DNA from: Streptomyces geranii
GTDB lineage: Bacteria > Actinomycetota > Actinomycetes > Streptomycetales > Streptomycetaceae
DNA length: 64,000 nucleotides
NCBI RefSeq assembly: GCF_002954775.1
Contig: NZ_KZ672952.1
Location: forward strand, 438,883 to 502,882
Direction of reading: 5' to 3'
The stretch's first letter is position 1. Each line of letters opens with the position of its first letter. Below are positions 33,416 through 43,682 of this stretch, in pieces. The translations under genes and the position numbers were made by a program. The notes beneath the pieces are model-generated. The model did not search any database. It saw only the letters and a program-made list of their open reading frames with translations, and was not told the origin of the DNA.

Positions 33416-35959
33416 TCAGGGCGTGGCCGCCGCCGGCAAGTCCGGCTGCTGTGACCGGCGTTCGGGGGCCGTTCGTACCGTCAGGACCATCGTGAGGCCG
33501 CCGCCCGGGGTGTCCTCGGCGTGGAGGGTGCCGCCCACCGCCTCGACGAAGCCGCGGGCCACCGCCAGGCCCAGGCCGACGCCCGCGCCCCGGGGGGAGT
33601 CGCCGTGTCGCTGGAAGGGTTCGAAGATACGGTCCTTGGCATCGTCCGGGACGCCGGGGCCGCGGTCGACGACCCGGACCTCGACGCGGTCGGCGAGGGC
33701 GCTCGCCGCGACCAGGACCTTCTCGTCGGGCGGGCTGTACTTGACTGCGTTCTCGACGACGTTGGCGACGGCGCGCTCCAGGAGACCCCGGTCGACGTGG
33801 ACCATGGGCAGGGTCTCGGGGATGTCCAGTTCCACGCTGTCCTCGGGGACCCCGCCGAGCGCCATGGGCACGACCTCGTCGAGGTCGGTCTCCCGGACGA
33901 TCGGGGTCACCGTGCCGGTCTGGAGGCGGGACATGTCGAGGAGGTTGCCGACCACGTGGTCGAGCCGGTCGGCGCCCTCCTCTATGGCCGCCAGCAGCTC
34001 CGCCCGGTCCTGCTCGGACCACTCGACGTCGTCGGAGCGCAGCGAGGTCACGGCGGCCTTGATTCCGGCCAGCGGGGTGCGCAGGTCGTGGCTGACGGCG
34101 GCGAGGAGGGCCGTGCGGATGCGGTTGCCCTCGGCGAGTTCCTTGGCCCGGTCCGCCTCGTGCTGGAGGCGCTGGCGGTCCAGGACGACGGCGGCCTGCG
34201 CGGCGAACGCGGCCAGCACCCGGCGGTCGGCGGCGGGCAGCACCCGGCCGCGCAGGGACAGCGCCATCAGCTCGCCGACGGGTACGTCCACATCCGCCTC
34301 GTCCGGGTTCTCGGCGGGGCCGGGTCCCACGCTGCCCGCGCAGGTCCAGGGCTCCGTCTCCCCGGTGCGCTCCAGCAGGGCCACGGACTCCATGCCGAAG
34401 GTCTCGCGGACCCGTTCCAGCAGCGCCTCCAGGGTCGTCTCGCCGCGCAGGACGTTGCCCGCGAGGTAGGAGAGGATCTCCGACTCGGCGCGCAGCCGGG
34501 CGGCCTGCTGGGTGCGGCGGGCGGCGAGGTCGACGACGGAGGCCACGGACACGGCGACCCCGACGAAGATCGCGATGGCGACGATGTTCTTCGGGTCGGC
34601 GATGGTGAACGTGTGGACGGGCGGGGTGAAGTACCAGTTGAGCAGCAGCGAGCCCGCGACGGCGGAGCCCAGCGCCGGGAACAGCCCGCCCAGCAGGGCC
34701 GAGGCGACCGTGAGCGTCAGGTACAGCAGCATGTCGTTGGCGAGGCCGACGTCGGGGGCGACGCCGGTGAGCAGCCAGGTCAGCAGGACGGGGCCGAGTA
34801 CGCCGACGAGCCAGCCCCAGATGACCCGGGAGCGGCCGAGCCGCGCGCCCCGGGTCACCGGCAGGCCCCGGCCCTTGCCCGCCTCGTCGTGGGTGATGAG
34901 GTGGACGTCGAGGTCGGGGCCGGAGTCCCGGGCGACCGTCGCGCCGACGCCCGGGCCGAAGACGTACTGCCAGCTTCTTCGGCGCGAGACGCCGAGGACG
35001 ATCTGGGTGGCGTTCACCCCGCGTGCGAAGTCCAGCAGGGCCACCGGGATGTCCTCGCCGACGACCTGGTGGAAGGTGCCGCCGAGGTCCTCGACGAGGG
35101 TGCGCTGGACGGCCAGTTCCTTCGGGGAGGCGGCGGTGAGGCCGTCGCTGCGGGAGATGTAGACGGCCATGACCTCGCCGCCCGCGCCCTTCTCGGCGAG
35201 CCGGGCGGCGCGGCGGATCAGCGTACGGCCCTCGGGGCCGCCGGTGAGGCCGACGACGATGCGTTCGCGTGAGCCCCAGATCGCCGAGACCTGGTGTTCG
35301 CTGCGGTACTCGGTGAGGTACGCGTCGACCCGGTCGGCCACCCACAGGAGGGCGAGTTCGCGCAGGGCGGTGAGGTTGCCGGGGCGGAAGTAGTTGGAGA
35401 GGGCCGCGTCGACCTTGTCGGACTTGTAGATGTTGCCGTGGGCCATCCGGCGGCGCAGGGCCTGCGGTGACATGTCGACGAGTTCGATCTGGTCGGCCCG
35501 CCGGGCGACCTCGTCGGGGACGGTCTCGCGCTGGCGCACCCCGGTGATGGACTCGACGACGTCGCCGAGCGACTCCAGGTGCTGGATGTTGACGGTGGAC
35601 ACGACGTCGATGCCGGCCGCGAGGAGTTCCTCGACGTCCTGCCAGCGCTTGGTGTTGCGGGAGCCGGGGATGTTGGTGTGGGCGAGTTCGTCGACGAGGG
35701 CGACCTGGGGGCGGCGGGCCAGGACGGCGTCGACGTCCATCTCGGTGAAGACGCTGTCCCGGTAGGCGAGTTCGCGGCGCGGGATCTGCTCCAGGCCGTG
35801 CAGCATCACCTCGGTGCGCGGCCGGTGGTGGTGTTCGACGAAGGCGACCACGCAGTCCGTGCCGCGCTCGATACGGCGGTGCGCCTCGGAGAGCATGGCG
35901 TAGGTCTTGCCGACGCCGGGTGCCGCGCCGAGGTAGATCCGGAGCTTGCCGCGTGTCAT
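33416..35959 (-). CDS. kdpD: KdpD sensor histidine kinase
   Basis: This 847-residue sensor has the N-terminal KdpD domain with P-loop GAAPGVGKT (11-19), a USP-like domain (about 230-370, ending in VLGVSRRRSWQYVF), four membrane segments (about 380-480), a GAF-like domain and a histidine kinase core with the H-box VSHDLRTPL near residue 623. It senses low potassium and phosphorylates KdpE. Start ATG 35959 lies 1 bp after the kdpE stop. It is the last gene of the kdp operon and is followed, on the other side, by the CGTCA array of the lysA unit. Confidence 0.95.
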   Translation of the reverse strand: MTRGKLRIYLGAAPGVGKTYAMLSEAHRRIERGTDCVVAFVEHHHRPRTEVMLHGLEQIPRRELAYRDSVFTEMDVDAVLARRPQVALVDELAHTNIPGSRNTKRWQDVEELLAAGIDVVSTVNIQHLESLGDVVESITGVRQRETVPDEVARRADQIELVDMSPQALRRRMAHGNIYKSDKVDAALSNYFRPGNLTALRELALLWVADRVDAYLTEYRSEHQVSAIWGSRERIVVGLTGGPEGRTLIRRAARLAEKGAGGEVMAVYISRSDGLTAASPKELAVQRTLVEDLGGTFHQVVGEDIPVALLDFARGVNATQIVLGVSRRRSWQYVFGPGVGATVARDSGPDLDVHLITHDEAGKGRGLPVTRGARLGRSRVIWGWLVGVLGPVLLTWLLTGVAPDVGLANDMLLYLTLTVASALLGGLFPALGSAVAGSLLLNWYFTPPVHTFTIADPKNIVAIAIFVGVAVSVASVVDLAARRTQQAARLRAESEILSYLAGNVLRGETTLEALLERVRETFGMESVALLERTGETEPWTCAGSVGPGPAENPDEADVDVPVGELMALSLRGRVLPAADRRVLAAFAAQAAVVLDRQRLQHEADRAKELAEGNRIRTALLAAVSHDLRTPLAGIKAAVTSLRSDDVEWSEQDRAELLAAIEEGADRLDHVVGNLLDMSRLQTGTVTPIVRETDLDEVVPMALGGVPEDSVELDIPETLPMVHVDRGLLERAVANVVENAVKYSPPDEKVLVAASALADRVEVRVVDRGPGVPDDAKDRIFEPFQRHGDSPRGAGVGLGLAVARGFVEAVGGTLHAEDTPGGGLTMVLTVRTAPERRSQQPDLPAAATP

Positions 35960-35960
35960 G

Positions 35961-36644
35961 TCATCCCTCGAAGCGGTAGCCCATGCCGGGCTCGGTGATC
36001 AGATAGCGGGGGTGGGCGGGGTCCGTCTCCAATTTGCGGCGGAGCTGGGCCATGTAGACGCGCAGGTAGTTGGACTTGTTGCTCTGCGAGACGCCCCACA
36101 CCTCCTGGAGGAGGTGTTTCTGGGTGATCAGCCGGCCGGGGTTGGTCACCAGGATCTCCAGCAGGTGCCACTCGGTCGGGGTGAGCCTGATGTCGCGCTC
36201 GTCCCTGACGACCTTCTTGGCGAGCAGGTCGATGCTGAAGTCGGCGGTCTCGACGAGCGCGGTCTCGGGGACGAGGGGCGCGTCCTCGGTGCGGCGGACG
36301 GCGGCCCGCAGCCTGGCGAGGAGTTCGTCCATGCTGAACGGTTTGGTGATGTAGTCGTCGGCGCCCGCGTCGAGCGCGGCCACCTTCTCGTCGGAGGCCT
36401 GCCGGGCGGACAGCACCAGGATGGGCATCCGGCTCCAGCCGCGCAGGCCCTTGATGATGTCGACGCCGTCCATGTCGGGCAGACCGAGGTCGAGCAGGAC
36501 GACGTCGGGCTGACGGGCGGCGGCGAGCCGGAGGGCGGTGGCGCCGTCGGGGGCGGCGTCCACTCCGTAGTGACGTGCCTGCAAGTTGATGACGAGGGCC
36601 CGTACGAGTTGCGGGTCGTCCTCCACCACGAGCACCCGGGTCAT
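35961..36644 (-). CDS. kdpE: KdpE response regulator (OmpR family)
   Basis: This 227-residue protein has a receiver domain with acidic residues Glu8/Asp9/Asp10, phospho-acceptor Asp52 (LLDLGLP) and Lys101, and an OmpR/PhoB winged helix (LTPTEWHLLEILVTNPGRLI, NYLRVYMAQLRRKLE). It regulates the kdp operon when phosphorylated by KdpD. ATG 36644 matches the family start; 25 more residues upstream would be encoded by the tandem repeat array and are rejected. It is the only response regulator in the window, hence the best candidate for the CGTCA boxes found upstream of seven units. Confidence 0.95.
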   Translation of the reverse strand: MTRVLVVEDDPQLVRALVINLQARHYGVDAAPDGATALRLAAARQPDVVLLDLGLPDMDGVDIIKGLRGWSRMPILVLSARQASDEKVAALDAGADDYITKPFSMDELLARLRAAVRRTEDAPLVPETALVETADFSIDLLAKKVVRDERDIRLTPTEWHLLEILVTNPGRLITQKHLLQEVWGVSQSNKSNYLRVYMAQLRRKLETDPAHPRYLITEPGMGYRFEG

Positions 36645-36658
36645 GGGTGTGTGCCTCT

Positions 36659-36714
36659 CCTGTCGTACGGGCCCTGGCATACGGGTCCTGTCGTACGGTT
36701 CCTGTCGTTCGGGC
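36659..36714 (-). repeat. Four tandem 14-bp repeats between kdpC and kdpE
   Basis: Plus-strand units are CCTGTCGTACGGGC (36659-36672), CCTGGCATACGGGT, CCTGTCGTACGGTT and CCTGTCGTTCGGGC (to 36714). On the coding strand each unit ends in ACAGG, and the last merges into AGGAGAGG, the likely ribosome binding site of kdpE, whose ATG is 14 bp further on. Confidence 0.85.
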
Positions 36715-36791
36715 TGCACGGTGGCGGGAGCCGGCGGGCCGAGGGTGCTCCTCGTGTCCGCCGGCTCCCGCTTCCCCGGTCTCCCGCGCCG

Positions 36792-37424
36792 TCAGCCCTT
36801 GGCCACGAGGGCCTTGAGCGCGATGTTGAGTTCGAGGACGTTCACCCTGGGCTCGCCGATGAAGCCGAGCGTGCGGCCCGAGGTGTGGTCGTCGACCAGC
36901 TTCTGGACCTGGGCGACGGTCAGGCCGTTCTTCTCGGCGATCCGGTGGACCTGGAGGTCCGCGTAGGCCGGGGAGATGTCCGGGTCGAGACCGGAGCCGG
37001 AGGAGGTGACCGCGTCGGCGGGGACCTCGGAGGGCTTGACGGTGTACCCGGCCACGGAGTTGTCCTTGACGACCTTCGCCTTGGCCTCGTCGACCTGCTT
37101 GAGCAGGTCCTTGCTGTCGGCGGAGAGGTTGGTCGCGCCGGACAGCAGCAGCTTGTACTGCGTGTTGACCGAGTTTTCACCCAGGCCGTTGGCGGGGCGG
37201 GGCTGGAAGTAGTCGAGGCTGTAGCCCTGTTGACCGATCAGGGACGAGCCGACGACCTTCCCCTCGTACGAGACCTCGGAGCCGTTCGCCTTGTTGTTGA
37301 AGAGCGCCTGGGCCACACCTGTGACGGCCAGCGGATAGATCACACCTGTGAGCACGGTCAACACGAGCAGCGCCCGCAGGCCCGCGCCCAGCAACCGGGC
37401 GGTGTTGGTTACGGAGTTGTTCAT
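36792..37424 (-). CDS. kdpC: KdpC subunit of the K+-transporting ATPase
   Basis: This 210-residue protein has a single N-terminal membrane segment (LGAGLRALLVLTVLTGVIYPLAVTG) and a cytoplasm-exposed domain with the KdpC signature (GSSLIGQ, YFQPRPA, SSGSGLDPDISPAYA). KdpC stabilises the KdpA-KdpB complex. It starts 5 bp after the kdpB stop. The C-terminus LGFIGEPRVNVLELNIAL is typical of the family. Confidence 0.95.
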   Translation of the reverse strand: MNNSVTNTARLLGAGLRALLVLTVLTGVIYPLAVTGVAQALFNNKANGSEVSYEGKVVGSSLIGQQGYSLDYFQPRPANGLGENSVNTQYKLLLSGATNLSADSKDLLKQVDEAKAKVVKDNSVAGYTVKPSEVPADAVTSSGSGLDPDISPAYADLQVHRIAEKNGLTVAQVQKLVDDHTSGRTLGFIGEPRVNVLELNIALKALVAKG

Positions 37425-37429
37425 GGCGA

Positions 37430-39574
37430 TCAGCCGATTCCGGGGATGAGGGAGATGAGCAGGTCGATGATCTTGATGCCGATGAACGGCGCGATCAGCC
37501 CGCCGATGCCGTAGATGGTGAGGTTCCGCCTGAGCATCCGGTCGGCGCTGACCGGCTTGTACTGCACGCCCCGCAGGGACAGCGGCACCAGCGCGATGAT
37601 GATCAGCGCGTTGAAGATGACCGCCGACAGGATCGCGGAGTCCGGCGAGGACAGGTTCATGATGTTGAGCTTGTCCAGGCCCGGGTAGACGGCCGCGAAC
37701 AGCGCCGGGATGATCGCGAAGTACTTCGCGACGTCGTTGGCGATGGAGAACGTCGTCAACGCGCCCCGGGTGATGAGCAGTTGCTTGCCGATCTCGACGA
37801 TCTCGATCAGCTTCGTCGGGTTCGAGTCGAGGTCGACCATGTTGCCGGCCTCCTTCGCGGCCGACGTGCCCGTGTTCATCGCCACGCCGACGTCCGCCTG
37901 CGCGAGCGCCGGGGCGTCGTTCGTACCGTCGCCCGTCATCGCGACGAGCTTGCCGCCCGCCTGCTCCCGCTTGATGAGCGCCATCTTGTCCTCGGGAGTC
38001 GCCTCCGCGAGGAAGTCGTCGACGCCCGCCTCCTCGGCGATCGCCCTGGCGGTCAGCGGGTTGTCACCCGTGATCATGACGGTCTTGATGCCCATGCGGC
38101 GCAGTTCGTCGAACCGCTCCCGCATGCCCTCCTTGACGACGTCCTTGAGGTGGATGACGCCCAACACCCTTGCTCCGTCGGCGTCCTCGACGGCCACCAG
38201 CAGCGGCGTACCGCCCGCCTCGGAGATCCGGTCGGTCAACTGCTGCGCGTCCTGGGCGACTTCGCCGCCCTGCTCCCGGACCCAGGCGACGACCGAACCG
38301 GCCGCGCCCTTGCGGATCTTGCGCCCGTCGACGTCCACGCCCGACATCCGGGTCTGGGCGGTGAAGGCGATCCACTCGGCTCCGGCCAGCTCGCCCTGGT
38401 GGCGCTCGCGCAGCCCGTACTTCTCCTTCGCCAGGACGACGATTGAGCGGCCCTCGGGCGTCTCGTCGGCGAGCGACGACAGCTGGGCGGCGTCGGCCAG
38501 TTCGGCCTCCGTCGTCCCGGGCACCGGCACGAACTCGGAGGCCTGGCGGTTGCCGAGCGTGATGGTGCCGGTCTTGTCGAGCAGCAGCGTCGACACGTCA
38601 CCGGCGGCCTCGACTGCCCTGCCGGACATGGCGAGGACGTTGCGCTGGACCAGCCGGTCCATGCCCGCGATACCGATCGCGGAGAGCAGCGCGCCGATCG
38701 TGGTCGGGATCAGGCAGACCAGGAGGGCGACCAGCACGACCATCGTCAGGTGGGTGCCCGCGAAGTCCGCGAAGGGCGGCAGGGTGGCGACGGCCAGCAG
38801 GAAGACGATCGTGAGCGACGCGAGCAGGATGTTCAGCGCGATCTCGTTCGGCGTCTTCTGCCGGGCGGCGCCCTCGACCAGGGCGATCATGCGGTCGATG
38901 AAGGTCTCGCCGGGCTTCGTCGTGATCTTGATGACGATCCGGTCGGACAGCACCTTCGTACCGCCGGTGACGGCACTGCGGTCGCCGCCCGACTCCCGGA
39001 TGACCGGGGCGGACTCGCCGGTGATCGCGGACTCGTCGACCGAGGCGACGCCCTCGACGACGTCACCGTCGCCGGGGATGATGTCGCCGGCCTCGCAGAC
39101 GACCAGGTCGCCGATGCGCAGCTCGGTGCCGGGAACCTGCTCCTCGGAGTCGCCGGTGAGCCGGCGGGCGACGGTGTCGGTCTTGGCCTTGCGCAGGGTG
39201 TCGGCCTGGGCCTTGCCGCGGCCCTCGGCGACGGCCTCGGCCAGGTTGGCGAAGATGACGGTCAGCCAGAGCCAGGCGCTGATGGTCCAGCCGAACCAGT
39301 CGCCGGGGTCCTTGAAGGAGAACACCGTCGTCAGGACGGACCCGACGAGCACCACGAACATCACGGGCGACTTGATCATCACCCGCGGGTCGAGCTTGCG
39401 GCAGGCGTCCGGCAGCGACTTCAGCAGCTGCTTGGGGTCGAACAGGCCGGCACCGACCCGGCCCTCCTTGTGGCCGGTCGGGACGTCCTGGTGGGGCGCC
39501 CGGGTGGGAGTGGCTGTGGACATCGCGTCCTCTGACTTCTGGGTACGGGTGGAACGGGTCGTCCGGGTCGTCAT
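37430..39574 (-). CDS. kdpB: KdpB ATPase subunit of the K+-transporting ATPase
   Basis: This 714-residue P-type ATPase hydrolyses ATP to drive K+ uptake. The phosphorylation site DKTGTITLG lies near residue 332, followed by the nucleotide-binding motifs ([39 protein letters not shown]) and about seven membrane segments. The first Met gives a 50-residue basic and Thr-rich N-terminal extension; a second Met at 39523 would give the more usual family start. ATG 39574 overlaps the kdpA stop (ATGA), favouring the longer form. Confidence 0.96.
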   Translation of the reverse strand: MTTRTTRSTRTQKSEDAMSTATPTRAPHQDVPTGHKEGRVGAGLFDPKQLLKSLPDACRKLDPRVMIKSPVMFVVLVGSVLTTVFSFKDPGDWFGWTISAWLWLTVIFANLAEAVAEGRGKAQADTLRKAKTDTVARRLTGDSEEQVPGTELRIGDLVVCEAGDIIPGDGDVVEGVASVDESAITGESAPVIRESGGDRSAVTGGTKVLSDRIVIKITTKPGETFIDRMIALVEGAARQKTPNEIALNILLASLTIVFLLAVATLPPFADFAGTHLTMVVLVALLVCLIPTTIGALLSAIGIAGMDRLVQRNVLAMSGRAVEAAGDVSTLLLDKTGTITLGNRQASEFVPVPGTTEAELADAAQLSSLADETPEGRSIVVLAKEKYGLRERHQGELAGAEWIAFTAQTRMSGVDVDGRKIRKGAAGSVVAWVREQGGEVAQDAQQLTDRISEAGGTPLLVAVEDADGARVLGVIHLKDVVKEGMRERFDELRRMGIKTVMITGDNPLTARAIAEEAGVDDFLAEATPEDKMALIKREQAGGKLVAMTGDGTNDAPALAQADVGVAMNTGTSAAKEAGNMVDLDSNPTKLIEIVEIGKQLLITRGALTTFSIANDVAKYFAIIPALFAAVYPGLDKLNIMNLSSPDSAILSAVIFNALIIIALVPLSLRGVQYKPVSADRMLRRNLTIYGIGGLIAPFIGIKIIDLLISLIPGIG

Positions 39575-41235
39575 GACGCCAGCCCCTCGGCCAGCGGCCC
39601 CAGCGCGAGCGCCGGGAAGTAGGTCAGACCGGTGATGATCAGGATGGCGCCCACGAGCAGGCCGGTGAACAGCGGCTTCTCGGTGCGCAGGGTGCCCGCG
39701 GTGACGGGCACCGGTCGCTGCTCGGCGAGCGAGCCGGCCAGCGCCAGCACGAACACCATCGGCAGGAAGCGGCCGAGCAGCATGGCAAGCCCGAGCATGG
39801 TGTTGTACCAGTCGGTGTTCGCGTTCAGCCCGGCGAAGGCCGAGCCGTTGTTGTTCGCCGCCGAGGTGAAGGCGTACAGCACCTCGGAGAACCCGTGCGC
39901 GCCCGAGTTCAGCATGGAGTTCTGCGGGGTCGACAGCGCCATGGAGGCGGCGGTGAAGACGAGGACCAGGGCGGGCGTGATGAGGATGTAGCAGGCCGCG
40001 AGCTTGATCTCGCGGGTGCCGATCTTCTTGCCCAGGTACTCGGGCGTACGGCCGACCATGAGCCCGGCGATGAACACCGCGATGATCGCCATGACGAGCA
40101 TGCCGTAGAGGCCGGAGCCGGTTCCGCCGGGTGCGATCTCGCCCAGCATCATGCCGAGCATCGTGATGCCGCCGCCGAGACCGGTGAAGGACGAGTGGAA
40201 GGAGTCCACCGCGCCGGTCGAGGTGAGCGTGGTCGACACCGCGAAGATCGACGAGGAGCCGACGCCGAAACGGACCTCCTTGCCCTCAAGGGCGCTGCCC
40301 GCGGCCTGGAGCGCCGGGCCGTGGTGGGCGAACTCGGTCCACATCATCAGGGCGACGAAGCCGAGCCAGATGGTGAACATCGTGGCGAGGATCGCGTAGC
40401 CCTGCTTGACCGAGCCGACCATCACACCGAAGGTGCGGGTCAGCGCGAACGGGATCACCAGGAGCAGGAAGATCTCGAACAGGTTGGTGAAGGGTGTCGG
40501 GTTCTCGAAGGGGTGCGCGGAGTTGGCGTTGAAGTAGCCACCGCCGTTGGTACCGATCTCCTTGATCGCCTCCTGCGAGGCGACCGCACCGCCGTTCCAC
40601 TGCTGCGACCCGCCCATGAACTGGCCGACCTCGTGAATGCCGGAGAAGTTCTGGATCGCCCCGCACGCCACCAGCACGATCGCGGCGACGACGGACAGCG
40701 GCAGCAGGATGCGTACGACACCGCGCACCAGGTCGGCCCAGAAGTTCCCCAGCTCACCGGTGCGAGAGCGGGCGAAGCCCCGGACGAGGGCCACGGCCAC
40801 CGCCATGCCGACGGCCGCCGAGACGAAGTTCTGGACGGCGAGACCGGCGGTCTGCACGACGTGACCCATGGTCTGTTCGCCGTAGTACGACTGCCAGTTG
40901 GTGTTGGTCACGAAGGACACGGCCGTGTTGAACGACTGCGCCGGGTTGACCGACTCGAAGCCGAGCGAGCCGGGCAGGACGCCCTGGAGCCGCTGGAGCA
41001 GGTAGAGGAAGAGGACGCCGACGGCCGAGAAGGCGAGGATGCCGCGCAGATACGCGGGCCAGGTCATCTCGGTGTCGGGGTTGGCGCCGATGCCCTTGTA
41101 GAGCCACTTCTCCGCACGCAGGTGCTTCTCGGAGGAGTAGACCTTGGCCATGTAGTTGCCGAGGGGGATGTAGACGAGCGCCAGGGCGGCGATCAGGGCG
41201 ACCAGTTGCAGGACGCCCGCGAGTACGGGACCCAT
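39571..41235 (-). CDS. kdpA: KdpA potassium-binding subunit
   Basis: This 554-residue channel-like subunit has four repeated membrane-pore-membrane units; the filter-like loops can be seen as [47 protein letters not shown] and [14 protein letters not shown]. It binds K+ and passes it to the KdpB site. Its ATG 41235 lies 7 bp after kdpF, with the ribosome binding site GGAGAGG inside the kdpF coding end. Confidence 0.97.
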   Translation of the reverse strand: MGPVLAGVLQLVALIAALALVYIPLGNYMAKVYSSEKHLRAEKWLYKGIGANPDTEMTWPAYLRGILAFSAVGVLFLYLLQRLQGVLPGSLGFESVNPAQSFNTAVSFVTNTNWQSYYGEQTMGHVVQTAGLAVQNFVSAAVGMAVAVALVRGFARSRTGELGNFWADLVRGVVRILLPLSVVAAIVLVACGAIQNFSGIHEVGQFMGGSQQWNGGAVASQEAIKEIGTNGGGYFNANSAHPFENPTPFTNLFEIFLLLVIPFALTRTFGVMVGSVKQGYAILATMFTIWLGFVALMMWTEFAHHGPALQAAGSALEGKEVRFGVGSSSIFAVSTTLTSTGAVDSFHSSFTGLGGGITMLGMMLGEIAPGGTGSGLYGMLVMAIIAVFIAGLMVGRTPEYLGKKIGTREIKLAACYILITPALVLVFTAASMALSTPQNSMLNSGAHGFSEVLYAFTSAANNNGSAFAGLNANTDWYNTMLGLAMLLGRFLPMVFVLALAGSLAEQRPVPVTAGTLRTEKPLFTGLLVGAILIITGLTYFPALALGPLAEGLAS

Positions 41236-41242
41236 CTGTGGC

Positions 41243-41332
41243 TCAGAACCTCTCCGGGAAGATCAGGGCGAGGACGAGATAACCCAGCAGGACGACGGCC
41301 ACGACGAGGCCGACGATGTTCTCGGCGGTCAC
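41243..41332 (-). CDS. kdpF: KdpF small membrane subunit
   Basis: The 29-residue peptide begins with GTG at 41332 and reads as one membrane helix ([20 protein letters not shown]) ending FPERF, the usual KdpF pattern. KdpF stabilises the KdpABC complex. Its GTG overlaps the stop of a 27-residue membrane peptide gene (GTGA) and its own stop is 7 bp before kdpA. Confidence 0.9.
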   Translation of the reverse strand: MTAENIVGLVVAVVLLGYLVLALIFPERF

Positions 41333-41412
41333 AGCTTCGTCACCCCCTTTGCGACGAGGGCCACCAGTGCGAAACCGACGACGGTGGCTACGACGAAGGC
41401 CAGATCGGCCAT
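41329..41412 (-). CDS. 27-residue membrane peptide, first gene of the kdp operon
   Basis: ATG 41412 with AGGAG 7 nt upstream opens a 27-residue frame (MADLAFVVATVVGFALVALV, then AKGVTKL): one membrane helix with a basic tail. The stop TGA overlaps the kdpF GTG. Length, hydrophobicity, ribosome binding site and coupling to kdpF indicate a real small gene. It resembles KdpF in size but not in sequence, so it may be an additional accessory subunit or regulator of the Kdp complex. Confidence 0.75.
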   Translation of the reverse strand: MADLAFVVATVVGFALVALVAKGVTKL

Positions 41413-41488
41413 CGCGAACTCCTGGAGTGAGGTTCGGTGAACAGGGACGATTCGAGGAAAGCGCTCTTTGGCCGGTTCGGGCCGTCCG

Positions 41489-41538
41489 TTGACGGCTCTC
41501 TTACGGCGCCGCCCGCGGCTTTGACGGGTCTCTTACGG
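41489..41538 (-). promoter_or_regulatory. Duplicate TTGACGGNTCTCTTACGG box upstream of the kdp operon
   Basis: TTGACGGCTCTCTTACGG (41489-41506) and TTGACGGGTCTCTTACGG (41521-41538) differ at one base. Each has TGACG and TTACG 11 bp apart, and the full set has spacing 11/21/11. The array lies 77 bp upstream of the first kdp gene start and is the best site for KdpE to act on its own operon. No clear -10 is found 35 bp downstream. Confidence 0.75.
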
Positions 41539-41575
41539 ACCTGACCCGCACCGCCATGAGGACCCGCGACCCGGG

Positions 41576-43432
41576 TCACGGCAGCCGGAAGCGGAGCCGG
41601 CAGATCACCGCGTCCGTCTCCCGCCGCACGGCGTACGCGACGACCCCACCCCGCTGGTTCTGCAGCAGCCGCTGCCAGAACCGCTCGGGCTCCGTCTCCG
41701 GGATCAGTACGGTGACGCGGGTGCCCGGCTCGGCGGCGGCCACCTCGCGGACGTAGGCGGCCAGGGGTCGGCCCAGACTCCGGCGCTCGCTGGTGAGCCG
41801 GACGAGTGTCACACCGGGGTCCCACTCGGCCCAGGAGCGCTCCAGGGCGTGCAGGGCGGCCCGGTCCTCGGGGTCCGGGTGGCACACGGTCACCGCGCGG
41901 ACCTCGTCGCCGAGGGAGGAGGCCGCCGTGAGGGCCTCCGATGTCAGCCGGGACAGGGAGGAGACGGGGACGATCACCAGCGAGCGTTCGCGGTGCGGGG
42001 TCTCCGGGATGCGGCCGAGGCCGAGGCGTTCGCCGATCCGGACGTAGGCGCGGTGCACGGTCTCGAAGGCGACCACGAGCAGGGGCAGGGCGATCACTAT
42101 CAGCCAGGCGCCCTCGGTGAACTTCTCCAGCGTGACGACGACGGTCGCGACGCCGGTGAGCAGCGCGCCGAAGCCGTTGAGCAGGGCCTTGCCGCGCCAG
42201 CCCCGCCCGCGTTCCAGGAGCCAGTGCCTGACCATGCCCACCTGGGCGATGGTGAAGCCGACGAAGACACCGATGGCGAACAGCGGCACGAGCGTGTTGG
42301 TGTCGCCGCCGGAGAACACCAGGAGCAGGGCGGAGACGGCGGCCAGGGCCAGCACGCCGTGCCGGTGGACCTGGCGGTCGGCCTTCAGGGCGAAGACGTG
42401 CGGCGCGTAGTTGTCGCGGGCCAGCAGCTTCAGCAGCACCGGAAGGCCGCCGAAGGACGTGTTCGCGGACAGCGCGAGCAGCACCATCGTGGCGAACTGG
42501 ATGACGTAGAAGGCCCAGTTGTGGCCGAGGGAGGCGTCCGCGAGCTGGGCGAGGACGGTGACGCCGTCGACCGGCTGGAGATGGAAGCGGCCGATGAGGA
42601 CCGACAGCCCGATGAGCATCAGGCCGAGGACGGCGCCGAGGGCGACCTCCGCGCGCTGGGCGCGTTTGGCGCGCGGGACCCGGAAGGAGGGGACGGCGTT
42701 GGCGATGGCCTCCACGCCGGTCAGTGCGGCACAGCCGGAGGCGAAAGCCTTCAGCAAAAGCAGCGCGCCGACGGTGGTGGCGTTGTCGGAGAGCACCGAG
42801 GCATGCCCGCCCGCGGTCACCGTGCTGACCGGTCCGTCCCGGAAGAGGCCGACGGCGATCAGTACGAAGATCGAGCCGACGAACACGACCGTCGGCACGA
42901 TGAACGCCTTCGCCGACTCCACGATCCCGCGCAGGTTGACGCCCGTGATCAGCGCCAGCACGGCCAGGCACAGCCACAGCCGGTCGTCGTACAGGGACGG
43001 GAACGCCGAGGTCAGGGCGGCGACACCGGCCGTGACCGCAACCGCCACGTTGAGTACGTAGTCCAGCACCAGCGAGGCCGCCGCCACCAGACTCGTCCGC
43101 GCCCCCAGATGGGTCTTCGCCACGGCGTACGAACCCCCGCCGTCCGGGAAGGCCGCGATGACCTGCCGGTAGGAGGCGACCAGCACCGCCAGGAGGGCGG
43201 CGATGGCCAGGGTGACCGGCATGGTGAAGCCCAGTCCGTGCGCACCGGCTGCGGCCAGGACGAGGACGATCGCCTCGGGGCCGTACGCCACCGATGCCAT
43301 CGCGTCGAGGGAGAGCGCGGCGAGGCCGGTGACGGCGGTCAGCCGGTGGCGTTCACCGGCGTCCGGGATGTCGGGCGGCTCGGCTGCGGCGGGGGCCGGC
43401 CCCGGATCGGTGGTCAGGACAGGCATGGACAC
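41576..43432 (-). CDS. KimA-like APC-superfamily transporter, probably for K+
   Basis: This 618-residue membrane protein has about twelve segments and a cytoplasmic C-terminus of roughly 170 residues. The start of the core (SLDAMASVAYGPEAIVLVLA, SYRQVIAAFPDGGGSYAVAK) closely matches the K+/H+ symporter KimA of Bacillus, and the tail (RSLVIVPVSSLSRLTSEALT) looks USP-like, the part of KimA that binds c-di-AMP. K+ specificity is inferred from these motifs and from the kdp operon next door. A CGTCA pair lies upstream in the orientation of this gene. ATG 43432 is one of two adjacent Met codons. Confidence 0.75.
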   Translation of the reverse strand: MSMPVLTTDPGPAPAAAEPPDIPDAGERHRLTAVTGLAALSLDAMASVAYGPEAIVLVLAAAGAHGLGFTMPVTLAIAALLAVLVASYRQVIAAFPDGGGSYAVAKTHLGARTSLVAAASLVLDYVLNVAVAVTAGVAALTSAFPSLYDDRLWLCLAVLALITGVNLRGIVESAKAFIVPTVVFVGSIFVLIAVGLFRDGPVSTVTAGGHASVLSDNATTVGALLLLKAFASGCAALTGVEAIANAVPSFRVPRAKRAQRAEVALGAVLGLMLIGLSVLIGRFHLQPVDGVTVLAQLADASLGHNWAFYVIQFATMVLLALSANTSFGGLPVLLKLLARDNYAPHVFALKADRQVHRHGVLALAAVSALLLVFSGGDTNTLVPLFAIGVFVGFTIAQVGMVRHWLLERGRGWRGKALLNGFGALLTGVATVVVTLEKFTEGAWLIVIALPLLVVAFETVHRAYVRIGERLGLGRIPETPHRERSLVIVPVSSLSRLTSEALTAASSLGDEVRAVTVCHPDPEDRAALHALERSWAEWDPGVTLVRLTSERRSLGRPLAAYVREVAAAEPGTRVTVLIPETEPERFWQRLLQNQRGGVVAYAVRRETDAVICRLRFRLP

Positions 43433-43554
43433 GTGCTCCTTGGACGATGGGCCCGCGCACGCGGGGAGGCGGTGCGCGGGTGCGCCCAGGTTCTGTCCGC
43501 CGGGAGCGGCGATCGACGGTTCCTTGCGCCTTCTTCGCGCCGGATCCCCTTACC

Positions 43555-43571
43555 TTGACGTGGTCTTGACG
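43555..43571 (-). promoter_or_regulatory. CGTCA pair facing the KimA-like gene
   Basis: TTGACG at 43555-43560 and again at 43566-43571 are 11 bp apart; on the gene strand this reads CGTCAA twice, 123 bp upstream of the start at 43432. No TA-rich hexamer is present 35 bp downstream. Confidence 0.55.
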
Positions 43572-43601
43572 CCGGCGTGATCCGTACGACCCGGGAGTGC
43601 G

Positions 43602-43675
43602 CGTCAAGGAGGAACAGGCCCCGCGTCAGAGTCGCGTCAAGGCACGGGACCGGGGGCGCTCCCGGTACCTACCGT
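43602..43675 (+). promoter_or_regulatory. CGTCA array and -10 facing the 171-residue membrane protein gene
   Basis: CGTCA occurs at 43602, 43624 and 43635 (spacing 22 and 11 bp). TACCGT at 43670-43675 begins exactly 35 bp after the last half-site, and a start 7-8 bp beyond falls on ATG 43683, so the transcript is probably leaderless; no ribosome binding site precedes this ATG. Confidence 0.65.
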
Positions 43676-43682
43676 CGGCCAC

